Below, in pieces: positions 49,757 through 61,601 of a stretch of DNA of 64,000 nucleotides (its first letter is position 1; each line of letters opens with the position of its first letter). The stretch comes from Acanthochlamys bracteata (taxonomy: Eukaryota > Streptophyta > Magnoliopsida > Pandanales > Velloziaceae): NCBI GenBank assembly GCA_019914995.1, contig CM034127.1, positions 8,804,001-8,868,000 on the forward strand, read 5' to 3'. Both the position numbers and the translations under genes were made by a program. The notes beneath the pieces are model-generated. The model saw nothing but the letters and a program-made list of their open reading frames with translations, was not told where the DNA came from and did no database searches.

Positions 49757-51626
49757 ATTATAACCCCGGTGCAAAGATTATATTGTCACGTGTGTTAAGT
49801 ATTGTTAAAACTGACTTTTCATCTGAAAATGAAAAAAAAATAGCCATGCTAATTTCTTTCTTCAGTCTTTTAGCAAACACATAAAAATATTGTTTTTTAA
49901 ATTTTTTACAAAGTTTTGATAATAAAGAATAGAAAATTATTGCAAAAAATTTTAGAAAATTTGAATGTGGCATCCGTTCAACCAAAAAGAAAATAACCTA
50001 TAAACTAAATTATTTTATTTTTTGAATTCTTTTGATAAAGAAAGACAATAAAAAAGACAATTGTGTTACACCAATTTGTTTTAAAATCTTTAGCAAAATA
50101 AATTAAAAATAAAAAGAATAAAAAAACAAAATAACAAATAGAGTTGCATACATAATTTGAAACAAATAGAAAAGAAACAAAGAAAACCAAAAGATACAAG
50201 TTGTTTTATGCAATAACATACATAAATCTTTAAGGATTAGAAGGAAGAAATCTAGAAATTTTAGAAAAAATAGAAGTTGTTTTATGCAAGCCATAAGATA
50301 CAAGTTGAAGAATTTGGGCTAGTTTTCTTCTATCAAATTGTCTAATAGAGAAGACACAATACATTTATCAGGCCATCTTTTACATTATTTCACTTGTATT
50401 TAGTAGAGTATTTTTTGGAAGATAATTTGTGGAATATCTCTAATGTTTGTAGAAAAATGAAATATCGCTAACATTTATATAAAAATAAGATATTTAATAT
50501 TATTTTTCAAAAATCAGACTTAGATTTTACTCTATAACAACCCACCCCTAGTAGAAGGGCAGGCTGCCGGTTGAATCAAAAAAATACGGTAGTACGTTTG
50601 GATAATAATAATGTGGTACCCAATAAAAATTGCACTGTAAAGTGAAGCACTAATAAATGCATCTGTTTTAGTTGCGGGAAAGTGAAAAATAAAGTTATGA
50701 ATATAATTCTATAAAAATATGTCATACGTTACGAAAAAGTGATTTTTAATTGTATTTTTAGATGAAATAGATGTCTTAATATTGACAATATTATATTCAG
50801 ATGAAATGTTGACATCTCATCTCTAAAACAGAGTTCCAAAAAACAGTGATGATACTAACAAAATTAAGTATTGAAACCCTGGCCTTGTTTGTCACCTAAA
50901 TTATAAGGGCAATAAACAATAAGTCATAATAATAATAGCTAAGGCTAAACAAATCCCAATCAACTATTACAAAATTGAATCAGAGCAAAGGTTTACGAAG
51001 AAAGGGACGTAGCAACGTTGTCCTTCTTTTCTTAGGCATAACACTATTCCTATCCATTTGTGTCCCAATTCATGAGGCATGTTGCTTAACACTAACCCAG
51101 ACAAGATCAAACATATCAACTCAATACTAGATACATAAATTAGAACTACTACTTATGAAAAAAAAATTAAACGAAATAACAAGTCCTCAATATTATTCCC
51201 GTCATAGCTAGCGCTACGCAATCAGAAAAATCAACCCGATTTTTATTTATTTGACTTTTCTAGACAAAAATTTTTGTAGTCTTAAAAGGTCGGTGAAGGA
51301 TTTGCAATATAAATTTTTGAAAAATTTAGAAGAATTAACTAAATAGAAGTTAAAAAATTGCATAAAAAGAGTTATAAGTTGTATGTCCCTTTCTTGTTTG
51401 AAGGTTCTATTGACTACAAAATGCTTGTATTTCTTTGGAAATAACGAAGAAACTGCAGTACAGTTATCCAATATATATATATTGGTAATTGAATAAAAAA
51501 AATTTATATTCATTTTAAAATTAGCCGAATAAGAGGGTTAAAAAAGAAAATTCTAAGAATGGAACTCTCTCTGTTATATCTATTCAACTTAAAAGATGGA
51601 GTCCCTCTTCCTTCAATGCATATACA

Positions 51627-51634
51627 TATAAATA
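51627..51634 (+). promoter_or_regulatory. TATA box of the calmodulin-like gene
   Basis: A perfect TATAAATA lies 111 bp upstream of the start codon, followed by an A/C-rich leader that looks like a plant 5'UTR. Confidence 0.65.
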
Positions 51635-51744
51635 TAGCAACACAAACAAAGGATCCTTCCCATCTCCTTCCCATTTATTTCTGAGTACATCACTGCTCCT
51701 TTCAATCTGCTCACTGCTTAAAAGCAACTAGCATATAGCAAGTA

Positions 51745-53948
51745 ATGGATCTCCTCACTGAAGACCAGATCTCTGAGTTCCAAGAAGCATTCTCTCTGTT
51801 TGACAAAAATGGAGATGGTATGCTTTCTTCTTTCTATGAAACAAAAGATAGAAGTACTTCAAACCTTTTATTTTATCTCTTGGTCTTGACATAGAGAAAC
51901 TTATATTCAGAAAGTGTTCATCTGCCTTTCTTTTTCGAGTTTGAAAGATTTTTATGTGTCTGATTGAGGATTTAGGCTTGAGAGTTGTTGATGTTTCCAA
52001 TTTCTGTATTGTTATTTATTTGCTGCTTTTGTTAATTTTATGCTCTGTTTTTTTTGCTTTAGTTTCTATCAGAAGAATATTAGATTGAAGGGTATTATAA
52101 GATGACCTTCTGAATTATGAATTTGCACTTGATACAATTTTGTTAGATGTCGCTCTACTTACTTTTAATCAATGATGAGGTTATTTTTGTTTGCTTTACT
52201 AGTTTCCTGCTTTTTTATCAATCTCTGCTTTTCTTTTAAATGACATGAAAACATGTCCTTACAACATATAGCTTCTCTTATGAGTTGAGCTCTCATCTGA
52301 TTTGAACTTACGGGTGCGCGGCTTGCTAGAACATATTCAACAATGCTCTTGTTTGAAAGCTCTCCATAACACTACTACGATCAAGTTATTTCGGTTAAAC
52401 TTAGCCGTTTAACTTCTGTGATTGTAATAAATTATGCACTTACTCATTATATAAAATAATTATAGTAAGATGCGGTTTGATATTACTTATAAATTTTTTT
52501 TATTCTAATTTTTTATTTTATATTTTTAATAAAATTTTAAAAATTTTAAAATCTAAAATGTATAAAACATTTACATTATAAAATTTTATTATTATTATTA
52601 TTATATAAAAAATTTTTAACTACCTTTATTTGTGATTTTTTTTCAAAATCACTCCAAATATTCCCTAATATTATGCTTCCCATTCACTGTCCGGTTCTTG
52701 CAAAAAGTCGACCTATACAAATACAGGGATCTAAGAAGGGTTCAAGTGAGAAATTAGAATTTTGTATACATGTGTCAGTCAAGGTCTAAACTCTTTACAG
52801 ATTGAAATATTCAAAGTCCACGAAGGGACTTTATTTATGGAGGTTTACACTAGCTAGATCAGGAGTCCCAGCTCATATACTGGTCTAGACATTTTTCTTT
52901 TTCTTTTGAAAGGGAAAATGAAAATTTAGAACTTATTTATTAATTCACAAACTCATTTTTTAAAAATTTATTTCTAAATTAAAATAAATATGTATCTAAA
53001 TTAAATTTTTTAATTAAAAAATTATTTTAAAAATTCAACTTTAAAACTCACTTTTTAGTATTAAATAATTATAAACTTTTATTTTTATTAAATATTTTAA
53101 ATTTATTTTTATAAACACACTAGTGGACATTCTGTCATTGAGTTCATGTTCATGCTTACTCAGGTAACTTCTGGAACTATATAAGGAAGATAAATTTTTA
53201 CAGACAATCTAGAAAAAGAAGTTCTAAATTTTGTTGAATTTTAAGAGGTATCGCTGATTAGCAGCTGGTAAATTGGTCATGCAGGTTGCATCACAAGGGA
53301 TGAACTTGCTGCTGTGGTTGGATCGTTGGGACAAAACCCGTCAATGGACGAGCTACAGGAGATGATTGATGAAGTAGATGTTGATCAAAACGGTACGATT
53401 GAGTTCGAGGAATTCTTGAACTTGATGGCCAAAAAGATGAAGGTAAAATTATCAAAAATCCTAGCAAGCTGGTGATGTCGATAACAGGAAAATACAGATG
53501 TTGAATTCTATCTATTTTGTTGCCTTAACAGGAAAATGATGCAGAAGAGGAATTGAAGGAAGCTTTCAAAGTTTTCGACAAAGACCAGAATGGTTTCATC
53601 TCTCCTAGTGAGGTTAGCACATTGTGACCATTCTTCTTTTTTCTTTTTGCCTTTCGGAAGTTGTTGTGCTTCATGCAACTTTTCAAGTGCCACATATAAA
53701 CACTTTCAACGATTCAATAAGGAACAAAGTTCTTTTTGATGAAGGCATCAAGTCTCTACTCTTCCATTAACCCGTGTCAAACTTTTGTTGCTATGCATGT
53801 ATGTTTTCAGCTTAGGTATGTCATGATGAATCTTGGAGAGAAATTGACAGACGAAGAAGTGGAGCTGATGATAAAAGAAGCTGATACCGACGGTGATGGA
53901 CAAGTTAACTTTGACGAGTTCGTGCGGATGATGACAGCAGCATCCTGA
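51745..53948 (+). CDS. Calmodulin-like protein, CML8/CML11 type
   Basis: Exons 51745..51817, 53285..53442, 53532..53612 and 53811..53948 give 149 aa, the length of a true calmodulin. The start is [20 protein letters not shown]. Four complete EF-hand loops can be read: [36 protein letters not shown] and [12 protein letters not shown], each with D at 1, D/N at 3 and 5 and E at 12, so all four should bind Ca2+. The [22 protein letters not shown] linker places it near Arabidopsis CML8/CML11 rather than conserved CaM. The first intron splits codon 25 inside EF-hand 1, as is usual in plant calmodulin genes. It acts as a Ca2+ sensor, in the cytosol or nucleus. Intron 1 (1467 bp) holds an AT-rich MITE-like block. 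The Ca2+-ATPase gene lies about 2 kb downstream in convergent orientation. Confidence 0.95.
52470..52668. repeat. AT-rich MITE-like element in CML intron 1 (member h)
   Basis: It begins GATGCGGTTTGATATTACTTA and ends AAAATCACTCCAAATATTCCC, with a central AATGTATAAAACATTTACATT palindrome-like segment. It lies wholly within the intron. Confidence 0.4.
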
Positions 53949-55953
53949 ACTCCATGAAAGGAAAAAAATTAAATAAAAACCTACACAATGAAAAAAAATG
54001 TAATCATTATATTGTCTTTAATTAGGTGTTCTTCAGCTTGTGTACTAGCTAGGTTTCAAGTTTTTATTCCATTATGTGTTGTATATAAATTGAATTCTAT
54101 TATTATATCATGTTGGAACTCCCAAATTAATTTTGATGAAATAATGAATTAAAAATCATGATTTATGTCGGACTAATAAATTGAGACCAAGTTCTACAGG
54201 ATTAAATAAAACAAGTTTATCTTACTTATAGCAGACAACAATCACAATCATTGAACAGCCAGCTGCTCTGCTACTGTCAATCAAGCAGCATATAGAACAG
54301 ATGATCATATAGTCACTCTATAGCCAATCATGCAACTACTAATTATACGAAAACTTTTTTGTGACGATAAAAAACAGAAGATTGGGTACAACAATGAAAC
54401 TTCTTACAAGCCCTTCATCTGAAGATCTTTTAGATTCAGACTTCACTGAAACAAATAAGATGATACAAGATCTACAACAAACAAAAAATTATTCTTTTCA
54501 CAAAAGGGAAAAACCGAACGTTCACGAAAATAAAAAGAGATTAATACAACTAAAATTGAACTAATCAAGTCAAGCTGCTGAAATCAAACCAATCCAAGGC
54601 AGACAAATTGGAATGCATTAAATCGGGACAAGCCAACTCAGCTCGAAAATTGAATACAACATTTCAGCTGAAGCAAGTCTAGGATCACTGGCGGGTAAAT
54701 TTAAATTTCCTTCCATATTGCATTTAATGCAATGGAGAACTTGCACCAGAGTAGCCGAAACTGATGGTGGAGGCGATTGATTAACCGCTGAACAAATTGC
54801 TTCTCTCCATCTTAAAAATCTACCAACGTAAAAACGACGCCAACGGCAATTTTCTTCGACGGGAAGAATAATCCTGCAAAGGCAAGAAAGTTTATAAAAA
54901 GAGAAGCAGAGGAACAAAGACAAAGAGAGATATCGACGAACGAAGACTCAAAAAGATAATCTGCTCTATAACGCTCAAATCACTCAAAATGAAGAATAAA
55001 ATCTTGCTGCTGATCACATAGAAGGCATCATCCTCAGCAACTAGCTCGATCTTCTCAACAGAAAACTCTTGAGAATACCCATTCACATTGAGATAGATCA
55101 TGTGTCAAATCTTTCCTTTTTAACTTCATACAGTTATGTGACAGGGTGCTTGGCGCACATGGTAAAGAAGTTCGATTGAAATTTGGTGAAAGTTTTTAAA
55201 CTTTGTAATAGAGCTAGCATATCAGCCAAAGAGCAATAGTGTCCAGTAGGCTGTGAATGATTGTTTTGGTAAAGAAACCCTTTAAGAAAAAATGTGCTTG
55301 ATAAAGCAATTTGCTCTTGGTGTATGTGTAGCTTATTAAAATTTTAGTGAAGCTTACCTCTTAAGATAGAGCACCCGTGGATGTAGGTAAAAAATTTACT
55401 CTGAATATTTGCTTTTTACTTAAATTGCTATATACTCTAACCCTCTCTGTCTGTAGGAACAAAATTACTAATAGCCGGCTGTACACTTGCTGTCTGTAGA
55501 ATTGATTAAGTTTTACGAAAATTTTTATTTATCAACTCAATTCAACCCTCCCCTTTTGAGTTGCTCTCCAACATATCATTACAAATCATTTGGTATTATC
55601 TTCCTAAATTTGTAAATTCAATGAAAAATGTTGATGTTATTAAACTTAATTTGGAACTAACTGAATTTATTTTAGAAGTTCACAAATCTACATACAGAAA
55701 AGTTTTCAAGAACTTCTTTCCGGAGATAACCAAAAAGTTTAAGAAGAGGCATGATAAGTTCAGAAAACCGCTAAAATCTATGGACTTAATTCAAATCTCT
55801 AACAACTGTAATAATAATATCTCTGCAAACAATCTATATCCTCTATACAATAATATCTCTACAAACAATCTATATCCTCTATACAAGTAATGGTGTCACA
55901 ATCTCAGACTAAATGAAAGAAAAGCAAAAATCAGCAAATCATTATCCACGACC
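53949..55953. other. Region between the CML and Ca2+-ATPase genes
   Basis: It holds the two 3' ends. Minus-strand ORFs 54892-55101 (starts MIYLNVNGYSQEFSVEKIEL) and 54618-54923 overlap and might be pieces of one small gene, but I recognise neither. From about 55137 (TGTGACAGGG) to about 55585 an LTR-like segment ends CTCAATTCAACCCTCCCC, then TTGAGTTG. TTTGGTATTA follows, resembling a primer site. The plus ORF 55561-55890 just after it (109 aa, Lys-rich, ends in a duplicated NNLYPLY unit) is of unknown nature. Confidence 0.4.
55815..55886. repeat. 36-bp tandem duplication
   Basis: Two adjacent units TAATATCTCT(G/A)CAAACAA...TATACAA differ at one base. In the plus-strand ORF they add one exact 12-codon repeat. 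It lies about 70 bp beyond the Ca2+-ATPase stop codon. Confidence 0.85.
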
Positions 55954-58900
55954 TTAGAAAAATTTCAAACGCCTGAGTTTATAAGTAACCGGAGTATCTG
56001 AAACGGGTATGCACTTTGCAATCCACCCAACAGGCCAAGTAACCGACGCAACCCCTATGCAGATGCTCCATTGAACCAAATTCAGCCTCTCAGTGTCCGC
56101 AAATTTGTTCAGCAGCTCCACCATGACCACCTGCAGACCTAATGTTGATGCAATGATGCCCATGAACAAACCATTCTTATGCAAACCCTTGAAGACATTC
56201 TTCTTCTCCAGACTTCGAGCGTTGAACTCGTTGAAGATCTGGCAAAGCACGAATGTGTTGAATATCAATGTGTTCTTCACCTCTTTATTCACTCCGAAAA
56301 TGGATTCGCCTTCGTACTGGAGTGTTAGTAAAACCATGATTTGGAACGCTGCTTGAGTTAGCAAGTTCCTCCACATTATGTTGCTAATCAACGGTTCCGT
56401 TCTTCCTATAGGCTTCTTCTCCATTAAATCATTCGTCGGTTTTTCAGTAGCTAATGCTAGTGCTCCAAGTGTGTCCATGATCAAGTTCACCCACAGAAGC
56501 TGAACTGTAGTTAGTGGAACTTCACCTGAAGTGATTGCTGATATGAAATTAATCACCAGTGCTGCACAATTCACGGTTAACTGAAACTGTAGGAATTTCT
56601 GTATGTTGTTGAACACACACCTTCCCCATCTCAGAACTGTGACTGCTGTACCAAAATTGTCGTCAAGGATCACGATCTCAGAACTTCCCTTGGCGACTTC
56701 GGTGCCTTGGATACCCATCGAGAGGCCAACATCAGCTTCCTTCAGTGCTGGTGCATCGTTCGTCCCATCTCCAGTGACAGCAACAACATGGCCCTTTTGT
56801 TTCAGGCACTGAACCATTAGTAACTTGTCGAAAGGAGATGATCGGGCCATGACCCGAATTTTGTCAACGATTTCAAGTCTTTCCTCAAGAGCAAGGTTTC
56901 TGAATTCAGGGCCTTCAATTACAATTCCGTCTGAATCTTCTTCGCTTGGTTGGATGATTCCACACTCAATTGCAATAGCTTTTGCCGTAAAGGCATTGTC
57001 GCCGGTGATCATCATGACTCCAACTCCAGCACTACGGCAAGATTTCACTGATGTTTTTGCCTCCGGCCGGCATGGATCTTTCAGACCAACCAGTGCCAAC
57101 AACGTTAGCTCACTATTAACTACTTTAAAATTTTTCTCTCCATCTTCATTGAACAGATCAACTTCACTGTCCGCAAATTCCCTGTAGGCGAAAGCAATGC
57201 ATCGAAGGCTTTGAGCTGCCATTTGTTTGATGATCTCTTCGAACTCTCTTTTCTTTTCTTGATGCATTTCCATTATCGATCCTTTGCTATCAATGAAGCT
57301 GGCGCAATTTGCAAGAACCATCTCTGCAGCACCCTTCCAGTAAACACTTTTAGCACCTGTTCCGTTGTCCTGCAACAGAACTCCACTCATTTTCTTCTCC
57401 GAATTGAAAGTTTCCACAAGTAAAACTTTGCAATCTAACTTTAAAGCCTCTATGTCAAGACCCAAATCTTTAACTCCCCATGAAAGGATCGCCTTCTCTG
57501 TAGGACTACCGGAAAACTCGAAAACTCCATTGCTGTTCTTGTAAACACTACCAGAAGTATTAAACCCGATTCCCCGGCGGAGTAAATCAACCACAACTGC
57601 CGATGGAACTGAACTTTGTTCTTCTTTCCCGATAAAGAACTTTGTCACCTTCATTTCATTCAATGTGAGTGTACCAGTCTTATCAGTGCAAACAACCGTT
57701 GCAGAACCCATTGTCTCGCAACCAGAAAGGTGTCTCACAAGCGCATGATCCTTCATCATCCTCTTCATAGAATACGCCAATGTGAGTGTGACAGCAAGAG
57801 GGAGGCCTTCAGGCACCGCAACGACGACTATAGTGACAGCATCAGAGACAATGCTGACAATTGCACTAGCTAAGCCATCGTGATTCTTCCGGTTGCTGCT
57901 GTTGGTGAAGTACCTGATGAGAAGTGCTGTTAGTACCGCAAAGGCAACACCCATGCCTAACTTGCCGATTGCGGAAGTAAGACGCTGAAGGCGTTCTTGC
58001 AGTGGGGTTTGCTCGCTGTTAGTATTGCGGGTAATGGAACTCATCATCTGCCCCCATCCTGTGTTCATTCCCACTGCTGTCACCAACATGGAACCGTACC
58101 CATCTGCTACCTGTACGTAGTAGAAAATAGGAAAAGCCACTATGAAGTCGTACAGTCATACTATTATTAACGGACAAATTGATTGAAGTTTAAAAATCCA
58201 CAAGTAAATATCTAGAACCTTTGTACCATATAAGTATGTTTTAGATGAAGTATAATATTTTCATATTAAATTGGGATGAATAAAATAGTTACGTTTGTTA
58301 AGAAAATTAGATATGTAGAATACTAAATAGTTAAAAGAATGTAACTAGAAAAACTATTAATCACTTTCAATTACTTCTTCTAAGAGCTTTTTTCTATTTG
58401 GTGTCAAAATTAATATACAAACAGCTAATAAGGTAGGGGAACTCAGAATTAACAAAAGGCACGAACTCTTATCCGTTCTTAAAAGTTAAAACAGGTTGTG
58501 CTGAGTTCAATTTTTTCTTGCTCTCTAGTTAATAAAAACTTCAAACTGTAAAACTCAATTAAATAATACGGGGAATATATGGACCGGATTGTCCAGATTG
58601 GTTTGAAGCACGGCACATGGGCTTTCTTTGTTTATTAATGACACGCGTTGCAATTGCAAAATAAATCAAAAGCTTTTCCATACTGCAACCGACCAACGAG
58701 AAAGAAAAAGGAAAAAGGCGACCGACCTTAACACCCGAAGTTAGGAACGGATTCCGTGTCCCATCAACAGCAACATGTTCGCTTTCTCCAGTCATGCTCG
58801 ACTCATCGATCACCAACGAATTTGCTTCCAACAAAACACCATCCGCTGGAACTTGATCGCCGGTTTTCAACCAAACAACATCACCGACAACCACATCAGA

Positions 58901-59608
58901 CTGCAATGTTTCCGTCCGTCTACCGTCTCTGACGACGCTGACGCGAAGGTTTCCGTACACGGCCGATAGTTTCTCGAACCTACGGTCTTGCCTGTAATTG
59001 CTTATGGCTGAGACAGAAGATACGAGGAACACCGCCACAAAAATGCTCGCCCCATCGTACCACCCGGATTTGAACCCGTGCTCTTTAATCCCGAATGCAA
59101 GCGATAGTACAGCGCATCCGATCAACAAAATCAGGAAGAAATCATTTAGTGATTCGAGAACGAACCTGATGAATCTTTTTGGTTTCGGCTTCACGTAAGT
59201 GTTTGATCCGAATGTTTTCCTCCGATGCTCCAAGTCATCTGCGTCGCCGGAAATACCTGAAAGTTCATCACTTGCTAAAGCTGTAACAAGTCCTTGAACC
59301 CCACCATAGACTGCAAGATCGCTAGACGACTTCTCCTTGACAAGAATAGCTAATGCTTCAGCGGTAACACCGGCGAAATCTGGAACGGTGATTTTATCGT
59401 CGTTGTCGCCATGATCGAGTTGGATGGTCAGAGAGATGTAGGAAGGTTGAGGGCGGAGTTTGAGGAGATCCTTGTTGGTGAACGATTTTAGTGCACGGCA
59501 GGTGTAGATGACGGTAAAGGCAAGCCTCCATTGTTTAAACGGCTTCGACAATGGCCGTCCGTCGAAGAGGAAGTAAGCAGCATAGTCCATATGATCAAAG
59601 TAATCCAC
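55954..59608 (-). CDS. Autoinhibited plasma-membrane-type Ca2+-ATPase (P-type IIB, ACA12/13-like)
   Basis: Two exons, complement(58727..59608) and (55954..58110), join in phase 0 (TSGVK|VADGYGSM) to 1012 aa, close to the family's usual length. The N-terminal region has a basic-aromatic stretch (KQWRLAFTVIYTCRALKSF), the likely calmodulin-binding autoinhibitory site. Next come the actuator motif ESSMTGES, the PEGLPLAV helix 4 segment with Ca2+-site residues, and the phosphorylation site DKTGTLT (Asp437). The nucleotide region has KGAAEMV, and the hinge has TGDGTNDAPALKEADVG. Five to six hydrophobic helices follow (LLWVNLIMDTLGALALATEKP). ATP-driven export of Ca2+ from the cytosol in exchange for H+ resets calcium signals; calmodulin binding relieves inhibition. 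It is likely plasma-membrane located, by analogy with ACA12/13. The intron is 615-616 bp; by my memory Arabidopsis ACA12 and ACA13 have none. No frame break is seen. Confidence 0.95.
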
Positions 59609-59677
59609 GTATACATATATTCAAGTAGCTAGCTAGCTTCACCTGCAAACTGAAAGTCAAAGGTAAATCTGTAGCTA

Positions 59678-59686
59678 TTATATATA
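59678..59686 (-). promoter_or_regulatory. TATA box of the Ca2+-ATPase gene
   Basis: On the minus strand TATATATAA lies about 70 bp upstream of the start codon. It is the best TATA match in the upstream 150 bp. Confidence 0.5.
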
Positions 59687-60864
59687 AGAGAAGAATGATC
59701 AACATAAATGTATGATCTCTACTTATATAGGTCTTCTTAATTAGTGATGAAGAAACAAAAGAAAGTTGCTAGGAAATTTAACGCAATTTATTGAATTAGT
59801 ATATCCAACACGGTATGCAGACGTGCTGGTTGACGCATGATCAATGCCGTAACTAAGTCTTTAACTAAATGGGTCATTTCCATACAAGTTCACTAAAATT
59901 TATTTTATTTGATATTTTATTTTATACGGTGCAATTTTTGATTCATTACTATTTTTAATTTATTTACTTACAGGAGAAGGAACACCTTGACAAATTAAGA
60001 AGTGTATCGACAGGACGCGTCGGCGATACGCCGCAAAAATCTTGATAAATTAATAGGCTTGCATCAATGCTTGTTGACTTCAGATTAAAAAAAAAAAGTT
60101 GATACCGACTAGGCACAGTATTCAGTTAATAGTTAAGTTTTAGTATTTTTTCTGCAATATATTTTGTTAAAGATAATTATTCTAGCTAATAAATTAATTC
60201 TTTACGAATTGTTTCTTACATAATTTAATTAAAACATTAATACAAATTATATTACGACAATATAAGTTTTATTTTCAATTTTCACTATTAGTTTTTATGT
60301 ACTAGTATAGCATTTGAAATGGCCGATTTTTATAAAAGAACTATTAGGTGTAATTTAATAGTAGTAAAAAGAAATAATGCATTTACTAATTATTACAGTT
60401 TTATGATATAAATGTATCAAATAACTTGTTTCTTTGACACTATATTGATAAATTTATATGTATTTTATTTGTTACTTTTCGATTATAAATGTTTTAATAT
60501 AATTAAGTTCGCCCATAAATAAGAATTCTGTCTCGGCTTTTGCTAGACATATCCATGAGCGGAAGCTAAAATACTTCCTTTAATGGTTTATTTATCTCTA
60601 ACTTAAAATTTTAAAGTCATTTTTAATTTATTTAAACTAAAATAAATATAAATTTAAGCTAAATTTTCCCGCCAAACACTCACTCACAAAATTCAAATTT
60701 TAGAACTAAATATATAATTTTAAACTCATTTTTAATGCAAAAAATATAAAAATTTATTTTTTATTAGATTTTTTAATTCTAAATTTATTATCTATAAACT
60801 CGCTTTCTAAAAGTGAGTTTAGATATTAAAATACACACTCTAAGTTGAAATTGAGTGAGACATA

Positions 60865-61093
60865 GGTGCGTTTGGAATTGCTTATAAAACGGAACTTTTC
60901 TGAAATAAAAAATATTTTTATTTTTTTAAAAAATGAGCTTTTTTTTTATTTAAAAAAATAATAAAAATATATAATAAAAAATTTTATTATGTAGAATTTT
61001 TTAATATTTTTTAATATTTATAAAATATGTATTGAAAAATATAAAATAAAATATTAAAAAATTTTGTTAAGAAAAAGCAAAAACAAACGCACC
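60865..61093. mobile_element. MITE with terminal inverted repeats (family member i)
   Basis: The ends GGTGCGTTTG (60865-60874) and CAAACGCACC (61084-61093) are perfect 10-bp inverted repeats around a 229-bp AT-rich interior with the core TTTTATTATGTAGAATTTTT. This is the cleanest member of the family in the window. A target duplication is unclear: ACAT occurs on both sides but offset by one base. The class (hAT, Mutator or other) cannot be set from this. Confidence 0.7.
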
Positions 61094-61367
61094 CACATTT
61101 GAGGATCCTGAGAGATTAAAGTAGATATATTAAGTGAGATTTATACTTCTTTGATTATGCTGGTATTTAATTTTATGAATAATCTAAAATAAAATACAAA
61201 CTGAGAACCGTGGTGACTGTATCGTCAAAGCGGCCGGCACCTAATTTCAAAGACAAATCAAAAGCATTTTACAAAGCAGAAGTTTGAGATTGTATATAGC
61301 ATTACAAAACAAAAGACTATCATATCTCTAATATGTATATAACTAATACACTTAACATCTCTCCTTA

Positions 61368-61601
61368 ACGTGCTTATAAAATAAAAAATTTTAAAATGAA
61401 AAAATATTTTTATACTTTTTAAAAAATATGCTCTATTATTTTATTTTTAAAAAAATAATAAAAATATGTAATAAAAAGATCTTAATATGTAAAAAATTTT
61501 TACACTTTTTAAAATTTCAAATAAATTTTTTAAATATTTATAAAATATATATTAAAAATGTAAAATAAAAAATTAAAAAAAAATGTTTGGAAAACGCAAT
61601 C
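61368..61601. repeat. AT-rich MITE-like element (family member j)
   Basis: It starts ACGTGCTTATAAAATAAAAA and ends AATGTTTGGAAAACGCAATC, with a core AAGATCTTAATATGTAAAAAA. It lies about 275 bp from the previous member in similar orientation. Confidence 0.45.

Larger units (their letters stand above)
47041..51620. other. Intergenic between the LESV-like pseudogene and the CML gene
   Basis: No gene is supported. Plus-strand frames at 47486-47620 (TLDDEEIGPYWSSTANTKWQ) and 47632-47835 look exon-like in composition but match nothing I know. Very AT-rich MITE-like blocks lie at about 49050-49240 and 49550-49756. The stretch 49800-50400 is A-rich with several chance minus-strand ORFs. Confidence 0.45.

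Noticed and set aside
55815..55886. Direct repeats as a CRISPR-like array
   Set aside because: Only two adjacent units with no spacers, in a plant nuclear sequence.
57616..57873. Plus-strand ORFs opposite the Ca2+-ATPase (also 56825-57187 and others)
   Set aside because: Antisense shadows of a well-supported coding exon.
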